NCBI GenBank assembly: GCA_963169045.1
Contig: CAUJDF010000038.1
Coordinates: forward strand, 1-64,000
Length of the DNA: 64,000 nt
Source of the DNA: Myxococcota bacterium
GTDB taxonomy: Bacteria; Myxococcota_A; Bradymonadia; UBA7976; UBA1532
Direction: 5' to 3'
The notes beneath the pieces were generated by a model that made no database searches, had not been told where the DNA came from, and saw only the letters and a program-made list of their open reading frames with translations. A program made the position numbers and the translations under genes. Shown here one piece after another: positions 1 to 7,915 of this stretch (the first letter of the stretch is position 1; the number at the start of each line of letters is the position of its first letter).

Positions 1-1260
1 GATATAGTCGGGGTAGCGCACGCGCCCCTCGGGCAGGATGACCTGCTCGCTGAGCACGTGATCGAGCTGCGGCGGCAACGACACGGTGATCGCCTCGGTG
101 CGATACCACGGGCGCTCGCCCGGGCCCGAGTTGAGGCGGCAGACCGTGTGCTCGCGGTTCGGCTTGTTCTGCGCGAGCATCTGCGCACAGACGTAGTCTT
201 CGTACTCCTTCCACTGCATGCGCTGCGGGCCCGCGCAGATCGCGCCCTCCGGCTCGCACTCGTCGGGATCGATCCGGTAGTTGCCGTCGGGCGGCAGGTT
301 TCCGCCCTCGGGACCGGCCGACAGGAACCCTTTGAGCGTGAAGTCCTGGTCGTGTCGGGCCCAGGTGCCGGTCGGCTCGCAGTGCGGCTCGACGGGGTCG
401 TCGGGGCCGCAGCCGAGCAGGCCCGGCCGGCCGTTGTCCACGTCGGGCTGGACGACGCACTCGCGGTCCCGCTCGGCCGTGTTGTCGAGCGTGTTCTGGC
501 ACTCGCACGCGTCGCCGAGCCACAGCCCGCCGCTGTCGGCCTGCTCGGGGTTGGGCTCGTCCGGGCAGTTGTCACAGGCGTCGTCCCGGACGTCGAGGTC
601 GGAGTCGGTGCCGTCATATGTGTTGGCCGCGGACGCGCCCTCGGCGATGCACCACTCGAAGTCGAAGATCGTCTGGAGCAGCTCCTCGACGGTGCGGGGC
701 GCCGGGAGCCGCCACTCGACGCCCCACGGCTCCTGGGCGATCTCACCGCCGGTCTGGACGAGGCAGGCCGCCGCGGTCACGACCGCCAGGTCGGAGAGCT
801 CCTCGGGCGTGGGCATCTCCTGTCGCGCCACCGCGAAGAGCTCGATGATCGTGCGGGGCACCCCGTCGGCCTCGACGACGTGCCGCAGCGATCCCACCCG
901 CTCGAAGCACGCCTGCCCGCAGGTCTCCCGCGCGTCGGCCTCGAGCACGATGTCGTGGTCGTGGTTCACCTTGGTCACCGCGTCGTTGACCAGCAGCCCG
1001 AGCGGCTGCCCCTCGCGCAGATCGCGGGGCTTCGTCGTCGTCTTGAACGTGGCCGTCGGACGCCAGCACCCGCCCTGGAACGGCGCCAGCTGCACCGGCG
1101 GCACCAGGATGGTCTTCGTCTCCGGATCGACGGGGCCGCCGTCGGGCCCCGACGGCGAGCCCCAGTCGGGGAATTCCGGGGCCGGCTTCGGAGCGGCCGG
1201 CTCACAGCCGGCGAGCGCCAGCAGCGCGCACGCGACCACCCAGCGATCAGCGGCACGCAT
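1..1260 (-). CDS. Secreted lipoprotein with TSP3-like calcium-binding stretch (3' end beyond left edge)
   Basis: An open frame of 420 codons starts at an ATG at 1260 and runs off the left edge without a stop. The first 20 residues form a lipoprotein signal ending in the lipobox LALAGC, so the product is predicted to be exported and lipidated. About 240 residues in, an Asp-rich segment (DSDLDVRDDACDNCPDEPNP, then GDACEC) resembles a thrombospondin type 3 calcium-binding repeat. Cysteine pairs are scattered through the second half. The start lies inside the last 14 bp of the upstream lipoprotein gene, so the two are probably co-transcribed and translationally coupled. No enzymatic motif was recognised. 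Confidence 0.75.
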   Translation of the reverse strand, partial: MRAADRWVVACALLALAGCEPAAPKPAPEFPDWGSPSGPDGGPVDPETKTILVPPVQLAPFQGGCWRPTATFKTTTKPRDLREGQPLGLLVNDAVTKVNHDHDIVLEADARETCGQACFERVGSLRHVVEADGVPRTIIELFAVARQEMPTPEELSDLAVVTAAACLVQTGGEIAQEPWGVEWRLPAPRTVEELLQTIFDFEWCIAEGASAANTYDGTDSDLDVRDDACDNCPDEPNPEQADSGGLWLGDACECQNTLDNTAERDRECVVQPDVDNGRPGLLGCGPDDPVEPHCEPTGTWARHDQDFTLKGFLSAGPEGGNLPPDGNYRIDPDECEPEGAICAGPQRMQWKEYEDYVCAQMLAQNKPNREHTVCRLNSGPGERPWYRTEAITVSLPPQLDHVLSEQVILPEGRVRYPDYI

Positions 1261-1801
1261 GGCTCAACCCTCCCAGCGTGGCCTTCATGTCACGGACCAT
1301 GGAGGCGCGGGCCAGCGGCGACATGTAGCGCGGACCGTCGATGCGGGCCTCGCCGCCCACGCCCGCGAAGCCCCGCGAGCGCTTCGTCTCGAACGACATG
1401 CCGATCGGGTCGAGCACCTTCGCGACGCGCGTGGTCGCGTTCCAGCCGACGTTGACCTTGTATTTCGTGTTCCAGAAGAAGAGATACTGCGTCGGGCCCT
1501 TCTTCAGGATCTTCGCCGGACACATCGTTCGGGTGCGCGCCAGCAGGCCGCGCAGATCGACGCTGAAGTTCGTGAGCTGGAAGTAGCTCGTCCCGCTCAC
1601 GCGACGCGTCGTCGTGAGCGCCGACTCTTCTTCGGCCGTGCCCGTCGGCTCGTCCTCGATGTCGCCGTGAGCCTCGCCCTCGCCGAGCAGCACCCACTCC
1701 TCGTCGGACGCTTCCGCGCCGTCGCCGTCGGTGTCGAGGCCGGCGCCCTCGACGCACCCCATCATGAGGAGACACGTCACCCACCAGAACACACGTCGCA
1801 T
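1247..1801 (-). CDS. Small lipoprotein, function unknown
   Basis: This encodes 184 residues. The N-terminus has Arg-Arg, a short hydrophobic stretch and the lipobox-like LLMMGC, which predicts a lipoprotein. A 40-residue acidic linker (Asp/Glu-rich, including DTDGDG) follows, then a compact C-terminal region of about 110 residues with no recognised family. It is the first gene of a two-gene unit and overlaps the next lipoprotein start by 14 bp, so the products may act together at the envelope. The assignment as a real gene rests on the signal peptide, codon pattern and coupling. Confidence 0.7.
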   Translation of the reverse strand: MRRVFWWVTCLLMMGCVEGAGLDTDGDGAEASDEEWVLLGEGEAHGDIEDEPTGTAEEESALTTTRRVSGTSYFQLTNFSVDLRGLLARTRTMCPAKILKKGPTQYLFFWNTKYKVNVGWNATTRVAKVLDPIGMSFETKRSRGFAGVGGEARIDGPRYMSPLARASMVRDMKATLGGLSHACR

Positions 1802-2018
1802 GTGTCAGCCCTTCGCCCCTCGGGGCGGAAATGGAACGCACCGCCGCCTCTGCGGCGGCGCGCTCGCGAACATGGGAAAGGCGGCGGAGATGGACCCGGG
1901 TCGAACTGGCCGCTCGAACGTCATTCGGTCAGCGGCGGCGCGTGTCGCAGAAAAGTGATCCGGGGCGTGCGCTTTTTCTCCGGGCCCGCCGCCCGGAGGT
2001 CACGACGGCCCCGCCGAC
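1802..2018. other. Intergenic region with two small hairpins
   Basis: This stretch separates the leftward lipoprotein pair from the rightward broken Cys-rich gene. It contains a short palindrome at 1815-1826 (GCCCC/GGGGC) and a 7-bp stem with a 4-nt loop at 1841-1858 (CCGCCGC-CTCT-GCGGCGG). No convincing promoter boxes were picked out. Confidence 0.4.
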
Positions 2019-3186
2019 ATGGCCTCCACGGATCCCGGCGACGACGCGTCGCCGTCGCGCTGCGGTGACGCCGCGGCGAGTTGCCATGGCGCCGCGCCGC
2101 ACTGCCTCGACGGCCGGCGGTGCGTCGAGTGCACCGCGAACGAGCACTGCCAGGGCAGCGCGCGCGGCGCGCTCTGCCTCGCCGACAACACCTGTGGTTG
2201 CGACGCCGGGGGCGGATGCGCCGACGGATCCGTCTGCGACGGGGGCGCCTGCCGCCCGGACGCCGGCCAGCAGGCGTGCGCGGCCGACTGCGCGCAGGCC
2301 GGCCAGCTCTGCGACGCCGCCGGGCATTGCCGTGCCTGCGCGTCGAAGGACGATTGCGCCGCCCATCCCGCCGGGCGCTTCTGCGCGGACGGGCGATGCG
2401 TCGCCTGCCTCTCGTCGTCGCCACAGGGCTGCGGCGATCCGGCGCTCGGGCAGTGCGTCGCCGGTGTCTGCATGCGTTGCGACGCAGCCACCCACCAGGT
2501 GTGCGACGCCCCGGGGCCCTACTGTCTCGAGGGGCGTGCCTGCGTCGAGTGCACGACGAACGACCAGTGCGGCGACGACCCGCGCGGCCGCGTCTGCCGG
2601 TGCGGCGGCGCGACGCCCCTCTGCCGCGACGACGGCAGCGCCAGTGCGCCGACGACCAGGCGTGCGCCGGACATCCGGCCGGGTCCGCCTGCATCGACGG
2701 CACGCGTTGCGGCTGCGTCGGCACCCGCGAGTGCGGCGACGCTCCTGCACACGGGGAAGATGCGCGGGGTGCATCAGTGATGGACAGTGCGAGTCCAGCG
2801 CCAGCGGGAGCATCTGTCGCCGCGACGGCGTCTGCGGATGCGACAGGCTGGCCGGCTGCGGACTCACAGCGGCGGCCATCCAAGTGGACGACGCCTCGCT
2901 TGTCCCGCAAGGCGAGCGCCCCTTCGGGGCGAGCCCACGGCCCCGTCAGGTCGAGGGCCTCGGCTCCGTTCCGGCCCCTCGACAGGACTACGGCCCTGCC
3001 TTCGGGGCCGCGCCTCGCTCTCGCCTCGCCGTCCGGCGCGGTCCATCGTCCACTTGAACGCCCGCCGCCGTCACCCGCTGGACCTGCGGCGACGATGTCA
3101 TCTGCGTCAGCTGCCAGCAATCTCTCTCCATCTGTCGCGGCGGGATCGCGGCGTGCCAGCCCGACGGCACGTGCCGGTTCCGATGA
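2019..3186 (+). pseudogene. Remnant of a Cys-rich repeat protein, frameshifted and interrupted
   Basis: Three reading frames in turn encode the same type of Cys-rich repeat (patterns such as CLDGRRCVECT and C-x2-C-x(4-6)-C). The first frame is good from 2019 to about 2640. A second frame carries it from about 2641 to 2745 (CADDQACAGHPAGSAC), and a third from about 2746 to 2880 (GQCESSASGSIC). After an intervening 176-bp palindromic element (2881-3056) the same kind of sequence resumes and ends at a TGA at 3184-3186. Each shift is consistent with loss of one base. No signal peptide is found upstream of 2019, although relatives of this protein type are normally exported, so the 5' end also seems lost. 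Sequencing error is possible, but the inserted element argues for real decay. Confidence 0.65.
2881..3056. mobile_element. 176-bp palindromic element with 11-bp terminal inverted repeats (MITE/REP-like)
   Basis: The ends are perfect 11-bp inverted repeats: CAAGTGGACGA at 2881-2891 and its reverse complement TCGTCCACTTG at 3046-3056. The interior holds several smaller palindromes, for example CGCCCCTTCGGGGCG and a GGCCC...GGGGCC pair. It encodes nothing recognisable and lies inside the broken Cys-rich gene, whose coding character stops at its left end and resumes beyond its right end. No clear target-site duplication was seen. A transposase-less mobile palindrome is the best description; no second copy was found in the window. 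Confidence 0.55.
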
Positions 3187-3258
3187 GGTCCGGCGCCCGT
3201 CCCGAGGCCGCCGCCGTGACATGGTCGCGGCACGAACGCGACGCAGGGGGGCGGGAAC

Positions 3259-3976
3259 GTGACGAGGCGAATCGCGGCGCTGTTGGCCGCGCTGATGTTC
3301 GCCGGCTGTGAGGATGACGAGACGTCGTCCGCCGCGGATGCCGCGCCGACGGATGCGCATCATCGGGCCGAGGCGGGACGGCCGGACGCCGCGCCGCCGG
3401 ACGCGGCCGACGCGAGCGGCGCCAGAGACGCCGCCGTCGATGCCTCCGGCGCCCGGGACGCCGCCGTCGATGCCTCCGGCGCCCGACGCCCGCGTGCCCG
3501 ACACGGGAGCGCCGGACGGGGGCGAGGTCGCCGACGCCGGTCCCGCGCTGCATGCCACGTCCCTCGACGCGATCGCGCGCGCGGCCGTGTACCTCGGATC
3601 ATGCGTCCCCGACGACGGCGTCGGCGCCTTCGCGCGACGGCTCCACGACGGCGCCCTCGGGACCGACTTCGGCGACAACATCCTGGGCTGTGAGGGTCGC
3701 CGCCTGCGGCAGTGCACGGGCAACGCGGAGTCGGTCGTCGACTGCGCGCGCCGGCATGCGGCGATGAACTGTCGCGTGACGGGCGAGCAGGCGTTCTGCG
3801 GCGTGGAGGCGGCCTGTGATCCGCTCTCGACCGCTCCCCGCTGCGAGGGCGACACGATCGTGCTGTGCAATGCCGGTCGCGTGGAGCGCGTGGATTGCCG
3901 CGCCCTCGGCTTCGCGCGGTGTGATCCGCACCTGCGGAGGGGCGCGATCTGCGGGCCGGTGCCCTGGCTGCCGTAG
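3259..3976 (+). pseudogene. Lipoprotein gene with a 2-bp deletion in a tandem repeat
   Basis: A GTG start at 3259 with a G-rich ribosome-binding region opens a lipoprotein signal ending in LMFAGC. A linker rich in Asp and Ala follows. The frame is then lost near 3485 and the continuing Cys-containing protein (to the stop at 3974-3976, ending in CGPVPWLP) is in the next frame. The shift coincides with a 30-bp tandem repeat (3421-3450, 3451-3480, and a start of a third copy). The third copy reads GCCCGACGCC where the second has GCCCGGGACGCC, so two Gs are missing. Restoring them gives one continuous protein of about 239 residues. The C-terminal domain has about 10 cysteines and no recognised family. 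It could be a recent pseudogene, a phase-variable gene or a sequencing error. Confidence 0.65.
3421..3490 (+). repeat. 30-bp tandem repeat (two copies plus partial third)
   Basis: Two 30-bp units differ at two positions and encode the decapeptide ARDAAVDASG. A partial third copy lacks two Gs relative to the second, and this breaks the reading frame of the host lipoprotein gene. Confidence 0.7.
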
Positions 3977-4092
3977 ACACCTTCCGCTCGGACCGGGCAG
4001 GGCTCCTCCCGCGCCTCGGGGCAGCGGGGGTCGCGTCGCAGGAAGAGGAACTCGCGGCGCGCGCATGGGCCGCCGTCACGCGTCGGTCCGGC

Positions 4093-5094
4093 TCACCGCC
4101 GGCGCGCGACCGGACGGACCGCGCGCGGGTCGGTCGGCCGGAGCTTGCAGCGCGTGACGATCTTCGTCCCTCGTTGCGAGAAGCGTGGCTCGCCGGATGC
4201 GCAGAACCGCAGCGGCCGCACCGTGACGACCTCGGGATCCCGCTGCGCCTCCGGGAGGTCGTCCAGATAGTGCTCGTCGGCGACGACCTCGAAGCGCGTC
4301 TCGCGAGCGACCTCGGCGCGCGCGCGGTAGGTGAAGTCGATGGAGATCGGGACCCCGGCCGGCACTGTGACGTTGCCTCCGCTCGGCGAGACGATCTGCA
4401 GGATGCCATCACGGTCGCCATCCAGGCTGCGGGTCTCGAGGTCGAGCTCCAGACTCTCGCTGGCATGGAGTTCGTAGCCGGGGATGCTGAGGTTGCCGGA
4501 GCCCTCGTTGGTCCCCGTCAGGACCGGGTCGTGGAGGCGCAGTCGGGGGCTCGGCGGCACGTCGACCGAGAGCGTCGCGGTGCGGTTCGAGCCTACGATG
4601 CGGTCCTCGCGATCGATCGCGACGGCGTTCACGGTCGCCTGCCCGGCGCTCTCGACGAGCCTGGCTCGGAAGGTGTACCGCCGCTGCCTCTGGGGCTGCG
4701 GCGGCCGGAAGACGTCGGTGCCGCCGGTCGCTTCGGCGACGTTGGAGTCCGGGGCGCGCACGACCAGCTGTGCGCCTCCGAAGAAGTCCCGCCCGCCGGC
4801 GTGGAGGCCGAAGGCCGCCGGGTTGTTCGTGCTGACCCGGACGCAGGCCTCCTCGTCCGGGGCGAGCGTCCGGTCGAACGTGAAGCGGAGCGTCACCGGC
4901 TGCACGCGGCCACCGCGGATCGGCTGCGCGTCGACGATCTCGAGGCGCTCGAGGGCCGGCGGGTCGTCGCCGCCGCACTCCGAGTGCGCGGCCCCGAAGC
5001 TGACGCCCTGGGCGTGTGCCGCGGGCGAGCCGCCGACGAGCAGGGCGATGGCGAGCGGGAGTCGGCGAGCGTGGTGGTGCAGTCGGGTCTTCAT
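4093..5094 (-). CDS. Exported protein of unknown function
   Basis: This encodes 333 residues. The start at 5094 was chosen because it gives a classical signal peptide ([19 protein letters not shown] then AHAQG) and sits 7 nt behind AGGAGA; the upstream in-frame ATG lacks both. The mature protein contains runs that look like beta-sandwich (immunoglobulin-like) domains, for example around residues 45-130 and 190-290, but no named family was recognised. It is transcribed divergently from the DUF4157-amidase gene. Confidence 0.7.
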   Translation of the reverse strand: MKTRLHHHARRLPLAIALLVGGSPAAHAQGVSFGAAHSECGGDDPPALERLEIVDAQPIRGGRVQPVTLRFTFDRTLAPDEEACVRVSTNNPAAFGLHAGGRDFFGGAQLVVRAPDSNVAEATGGTDVFRPPQPQRQRRYTFRARLVESAGQATVNAVAIDREDRIVGSNRTATLSVDVPPSPRLRLHDPVLTGTNEGSGNLSIPGYELHASESLELDLETRSLDGDRDGILQIVSPSGGNVTVPAGVPISIDFTYRARAEVARETRFEVVADEHYLDDLPEAQRDPEVVTVRPLRFCASGEPRFSQRGTKIVTRCKLRPTDPRAVRPVARRR

Positions 5095-5317
5095 CTTCGT
5101 TCTCCTGCCGTGTGTGTCGTCCGTCGGCGGGGAGCGATTGCGAGCGCCGTGCCACGCGCCCGAGCGAAGCGGGGCTTGCATCGAGGCGCGCCGAACGGCG
5201 GGGAAGTGTTCCGAGGGAACGCTCCATCGGAACGTTTCATCGGCGCCGCAGCGGACGGCTGCGGTTGCGACGTCGGACGGTCCCGGATATCGTCGCGACG
5301 AACGGGGGTGACGCAGC
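5095..5317. other. Divergent intergenic region
   Basis: This region lies between a leftward exported-protein gene and the rightward DUF4157-Tae4 gene. The rightward promoter candidate at 5265-5293 is listed separately. No leftward promoter was recognised. Confidence 0.4.
5265..5293 (+). promoter_or_regulatory. Candidate sigma-70-type promoter for the DUF4157-Tae4 gene
   Basis: TTGCGA at 5265-5270 is followed by a 17-bp spacer and TATCGT at 5288-5293. This would place the transcript start near 5300, 18 nt before the ATG. The same TATCGT -10 box appears in front of gcvP. Confidence 0.45.
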
Positions 5318-6442
5318 ATGGGTGCGACGCGCGACCAGGCGCCGGCACGGACGCCGGAGAAGAAGGCCGACGGCGAACAGAAGCAGGGCGGCGGCGCGGC
5401 GCCTCAGGCGCGCTCGGCCTGGCAGAGCTACGTGAAGGCCGTGCAGGCGAAGGGCGCCATGCAGCAGCTGGGCGCCGCGGCGCAGGCGACCGCCGCGGCG
5501 GGTGTCCAGGGGAGCGGCGGCGCGCTCCCGCACGGCGATCGCATTCAGGCCGCGTTCGGCAAGCACGACGTGGGCGGCGTGAAGGCGCACGTCGGCGGCG
5601 CGGCGGCCAGGGCGAGCGACGAGCTCGGCGCCGAGGCGTACGCGGTCGGCGACGCGGTGGCGTTCGGCAAGTCGCCGGACCTGCACACCGCGGCCCACGA
5701 GGCGGCGCACGTGGTGCAGCAGCGCGGGGGCGTGCAGCTGAAGGGCGGCGTGGGGCAGTCCGGCGACGCCTACGAGAAGCACGCGGACGCGGTCGCCGAC
5801 AAGGTCGTCGCCGGTCAGAGCGCCGAGGGGCTGCTCGACCAGATGGCCGGCGGCAGGTCCGCGGGGGCGGCGGCGGGCAAGGCGGTGCAAAAGAAGGAGA
5901 AGATGCCCGCCGGCCAGGAAGAGTTCGACAAGATGTGGGAGGCCCACCCCCACAACTACCAGGACGACGAGAGTCAGAACACGGACAGCGAGGACCTGCT
6001 GGCGGACCACGGTCTGCCCTCGGGTTACAACACCTGCGCCATCCGCATGAGCATCATGCTCAACAAGCTCGGCTTCCGCATCACCCCGGCCAAGACGGCC
6101 GCCGCCGGCCTCAAGCGCAAGCCCACGTACAGCAGGAAGACGAAGGAGTATTACATCCTCGCCGCCTCCGAGATGTGGCAGTACATGGCCAAGAACTTCC
6201 GAAAGGCGGACAAGATCTTCCCGGCCGACAAGTCCTACAAGGACGCGGCGGCGTTCGACGCGGCCTACGAGACGGACATCAAGCCGGTCGTCTCCTCGCG
6301 CAAGGGCATCGTCGCGTTCGAGAAGATCTACGGCTACGGCGGCACCGGGCACGTCGATCTGTTCGACGGCGAGAAGCTCTCGGACGCCGATGGCTGGTAT
6401 CCGTGCCAGAAGCTCCACCTCTGGTACATCGTCGTGCCATGA
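5318..6442 (+). CDS. DUF4157 (eCIS-associated) domain fused to Tae4-like peptidoglycan amidase toxin
   Basis: This encodes 374 residues and has no signal peptide. The N-terminal 60 residues are Ala/Gln/Gly-rich. Residues 70-165 form a DUF4157 domain with the zinc-protease-like motif HEAAH (127-131) and a downstream Glu-x3-Asp (153-157). DUF4157 is known as a frequent companion of toxins carried by extracellular contractile injection systems. Residues 200-374 resemble the type VI effector Tae4, a cysteine DL-endopeptidase that cuts the peptide stem of peptidoglycan: NTCAIRMS carries the presumed nucleophile Cys240 and GHVDLFDG the presumed His345. It is predicted to be a secreted antibacterial or lytic effector. 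The next gene overlaps its stop by 4 bp. No injection-system structural genes are in the window. Family assignments are confident; delivery route and target are inferred. Confidence 0.85.
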   Translation: MGATRDQAPARTPEKKADGEQKQGGGAAPQARSAWQSYVKAVQAKGAMQQLGAAAQATAAAGVQGSGGALPHGDRIQAAFGKHDVGGVKAHVGGAAARASDELGAEAYAVGDAVAFGKSPDLHTAAHEAAHVVQQRGGVQLKGGVGQSGDAYEKHADAVADKVVAGQSAEGLLDQMAGGRSAGAAAGKAVQKKEKMPAGQEEFDKMWEAHPHNYQDDESQNTDSEDLLADHGLPSGYNTCAIRMSIMLNKLGFRITPAKTAAAGLKRKPTYSRKTKEYYILAASEMWQYMAKNFRKADKIFPADKSYKDAAAFDAAYETDIKPVVSSRKGIVAFEKIYGYGGTGHVDLFDGEKLSDADGWYPCQKLHLWYIVVP

Positions 6443-7020
6443 GGTGGGGCTGGGCGCTGGTGGTGAGTGTCGTGTCGGCGACGGGCGCCGCGATGGAGGC
6501 ACCGGTGAAGAGCGGCTGGGAGATCTCGGGGAAGGGCGTCGGCGAGGCCCGGCTCGGCGAGGCGGTGCCGAAGTCGCTGCGCCCGGCGGACCTGCGGGCG
6601 CGGTACTTCGCGCGGTACTTCGCCGACTTCCAACCCGAAGAGGGCTTCCGGTTCCAGGACCCGCCGATCGAGGTGGCCATCGCCGACGGGCCGTTCACGC
6701 GCAAGGCGGAGAGCGAGCCCATCGAGCCGGACGCGGCGGCGTTCGCGGCGGCGGCGGTGAAGGCCGTCGAGGCCGGCGCGAAGGTGCGGTCGATCCGCGT
6801 CCTCGGCGAAGGGCCGAAGACGGCGGCGGGCGTCGGCGTCGGCAGCACGCTGGCCGAGCTGCGCGCCGCCCATCCCGACGCCAAGGCGCGCCGGGTGCCG
6901 CCGACGCTCGGCCGAGACGAGTGCGTGGCGATGGCGCCCGCGCTGGACGGCGTCTACTTCCACCTCGCTGCCTGCAAGGACGACGAGCGCGTCGTCCGCA
7001 TCGACGTCCGCGCCCCCTGA
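6439..7020 (+). CDS. Exported protein, candidate immunity partner of the Tae4-like toxin
   Basis: This encodes 193 residues from an ATG that overlaps the toxin stop (ATGA), so translation is coupled. The N-terminus is a short signal peptide ([17 protein letters not shown]), which would send the protein to the periplasm. That is where immunity proteins against Tae4-type amidases act. The mature part is Ala/Glu-rich, with two Cys residues near the C-terminus and no recognised family; it does not obviously match known Tai4 proteins. The immunity role is inferred from position, coupling and predicted location only. Confidence 0.75.
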   Translation: MRWGWALVVSVVSATGAAMEAPVKSGWEISGKGVGEARLGEAVPKSLRPADLRARYFARYFADFQPEEGFRFQDPPIEVAIADGPFTRKAESEPIEPDAAAFAAAAVKAVEAGAKVRSIRVLGEGPKTAAGVGVGSTLAELRAAHPDAKARRVPPTLGRDECVAMAPALDGVYFHLAACKDDERVVRIDVRAP

Positions 7021-7155
7021 CATCCGGGTCCCTCCGCGCTCGTCCCATCGGGGCGGAATGGGGCGACGCGCATCCGCCGGCGCGCCGCGCCGCCGTGGCA
7101 CGCGCCTCGCAGCCTCCCGGCGCCGGAGCCCCGGGAGCCGCGGGAGCTGCGCACG

Positions 7156-7824
7156 ATGACGAACGAGTTCCGGAGGTTTCGCGATCGGCGGGACGCGGGT
7201 CGGCAGCTGGGCGAGCGGCTGCGGCCGAAGGTGAAGGGCGAGCGTGTGGTGGTGCTGGCGCTGCCGCGCGGCGGCGTGCCCGTCGGCTACGAGGTGGCGG
7301 AGGCGCTCGACGCGCCGCTCGACGTCTTCCTCGTCCGCAAGCTGGGGGCGCCGCACAACCCGGAGCTGGCGATGGGCGCCATCGCGACCGGGAGCGTCCA
7401 GGTCCTCAACGAGGACATCGTGCAGGCGCTCGCCGTGCCACGGGAGGTCATCCACGAGGTGGCGGCGCGCGAGCTCGAGGAGCTGCGGCGTCGAGAGCGC
7501 CTGTACCGGGGCGACCGGCCCCGCCCGCCCATCGACGGGCGGACGGTGGTGCTGGTTGACGACGGGCTCGCAACCGGCGCGAGCATGCGCGCGGCGATCG
7601 AGGCCCTGCGGGTGCTCGGGCCGGAGCGGCTCGTGGTGGCGGTGCCGGTGGCGCCGGAGGAGACGTGCAAGCGCCTCGCGGTCTCCGTCGACGCGATGGA
7701 GTGCCTGCTGACGCCGACACCGTTCGGCGCGGTGGGGCTCTGGTACGAGCAGTTCGCGCAGACGACCGACGACGAGGTGCGGGCGCTCCTGCGGGCAGCC
7801 GAGGGGCACCACCACGCCGCGTAG
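7156..7824 (+). CDS. Phosphoribosyltransferase family protein
   Basis: This encodes 222 residues. The PRPP-binding motif VVLVDDGLATGAS lies near residues 130-142 and a conserved LALPRGGVPVG segment near residue 33. This is the pattern of the stand-alone phosphoribosyltransferase-domain proteins often annotated as ComF- or Rv0571c-like. Substrate is unknown. It stands alone, 135 bp after the exported immunity candidate. Confidence 0.85.
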   Translation: MTNEFRRFRDRRDAGRQLGERLRPKVKGERVVVLALPRGGVPVGYEVAEALDAPLDVFLVRKLGAPHNPELAMGAIATGSVQVLNEDIVQALAVPREVIHEVAARELEELRRRERLYRGDRPRPPIDGRTVVLVDDGLATGASMRAAIEALRVLGPERLVVAVPVAPEETCKRLAVSVDAMECLLTPTPFGAVGLWYEQFAQTTDDEVRALLRAAEGHHHAA

Positions 7825-7915
7825 CGGCGGCCTCTGAAGCTTCCGACGATCCGATTTGTGTCGCACGCCGTACGTGGGGCAGTCTTCCGGCGATTTCCCG
7901 GGGGAGGTCCTGGCG

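Noticed and set aside
2019-3186. Programmed frameshifting
   Set aside because: There are two shifts in the same direction without a slippery heptamer or downstream pseudoknot evident, and a non-coding insertion follows; decay is simpler.
4174-6438. Upstream extension of the immunity-candidate frame
   Set aside because: The frame is open far upstream, but the sequence there is the shadow of two other genes. The signal peptide and the ATGA overlap at 6439 define the start.
5318-7020. Part of a local injection-system cluster
   Set aside because: No sheath, tube, baseplate or AAA+ ATPase genes lie anywhere in the window, so only an orphan effector can be claimed.
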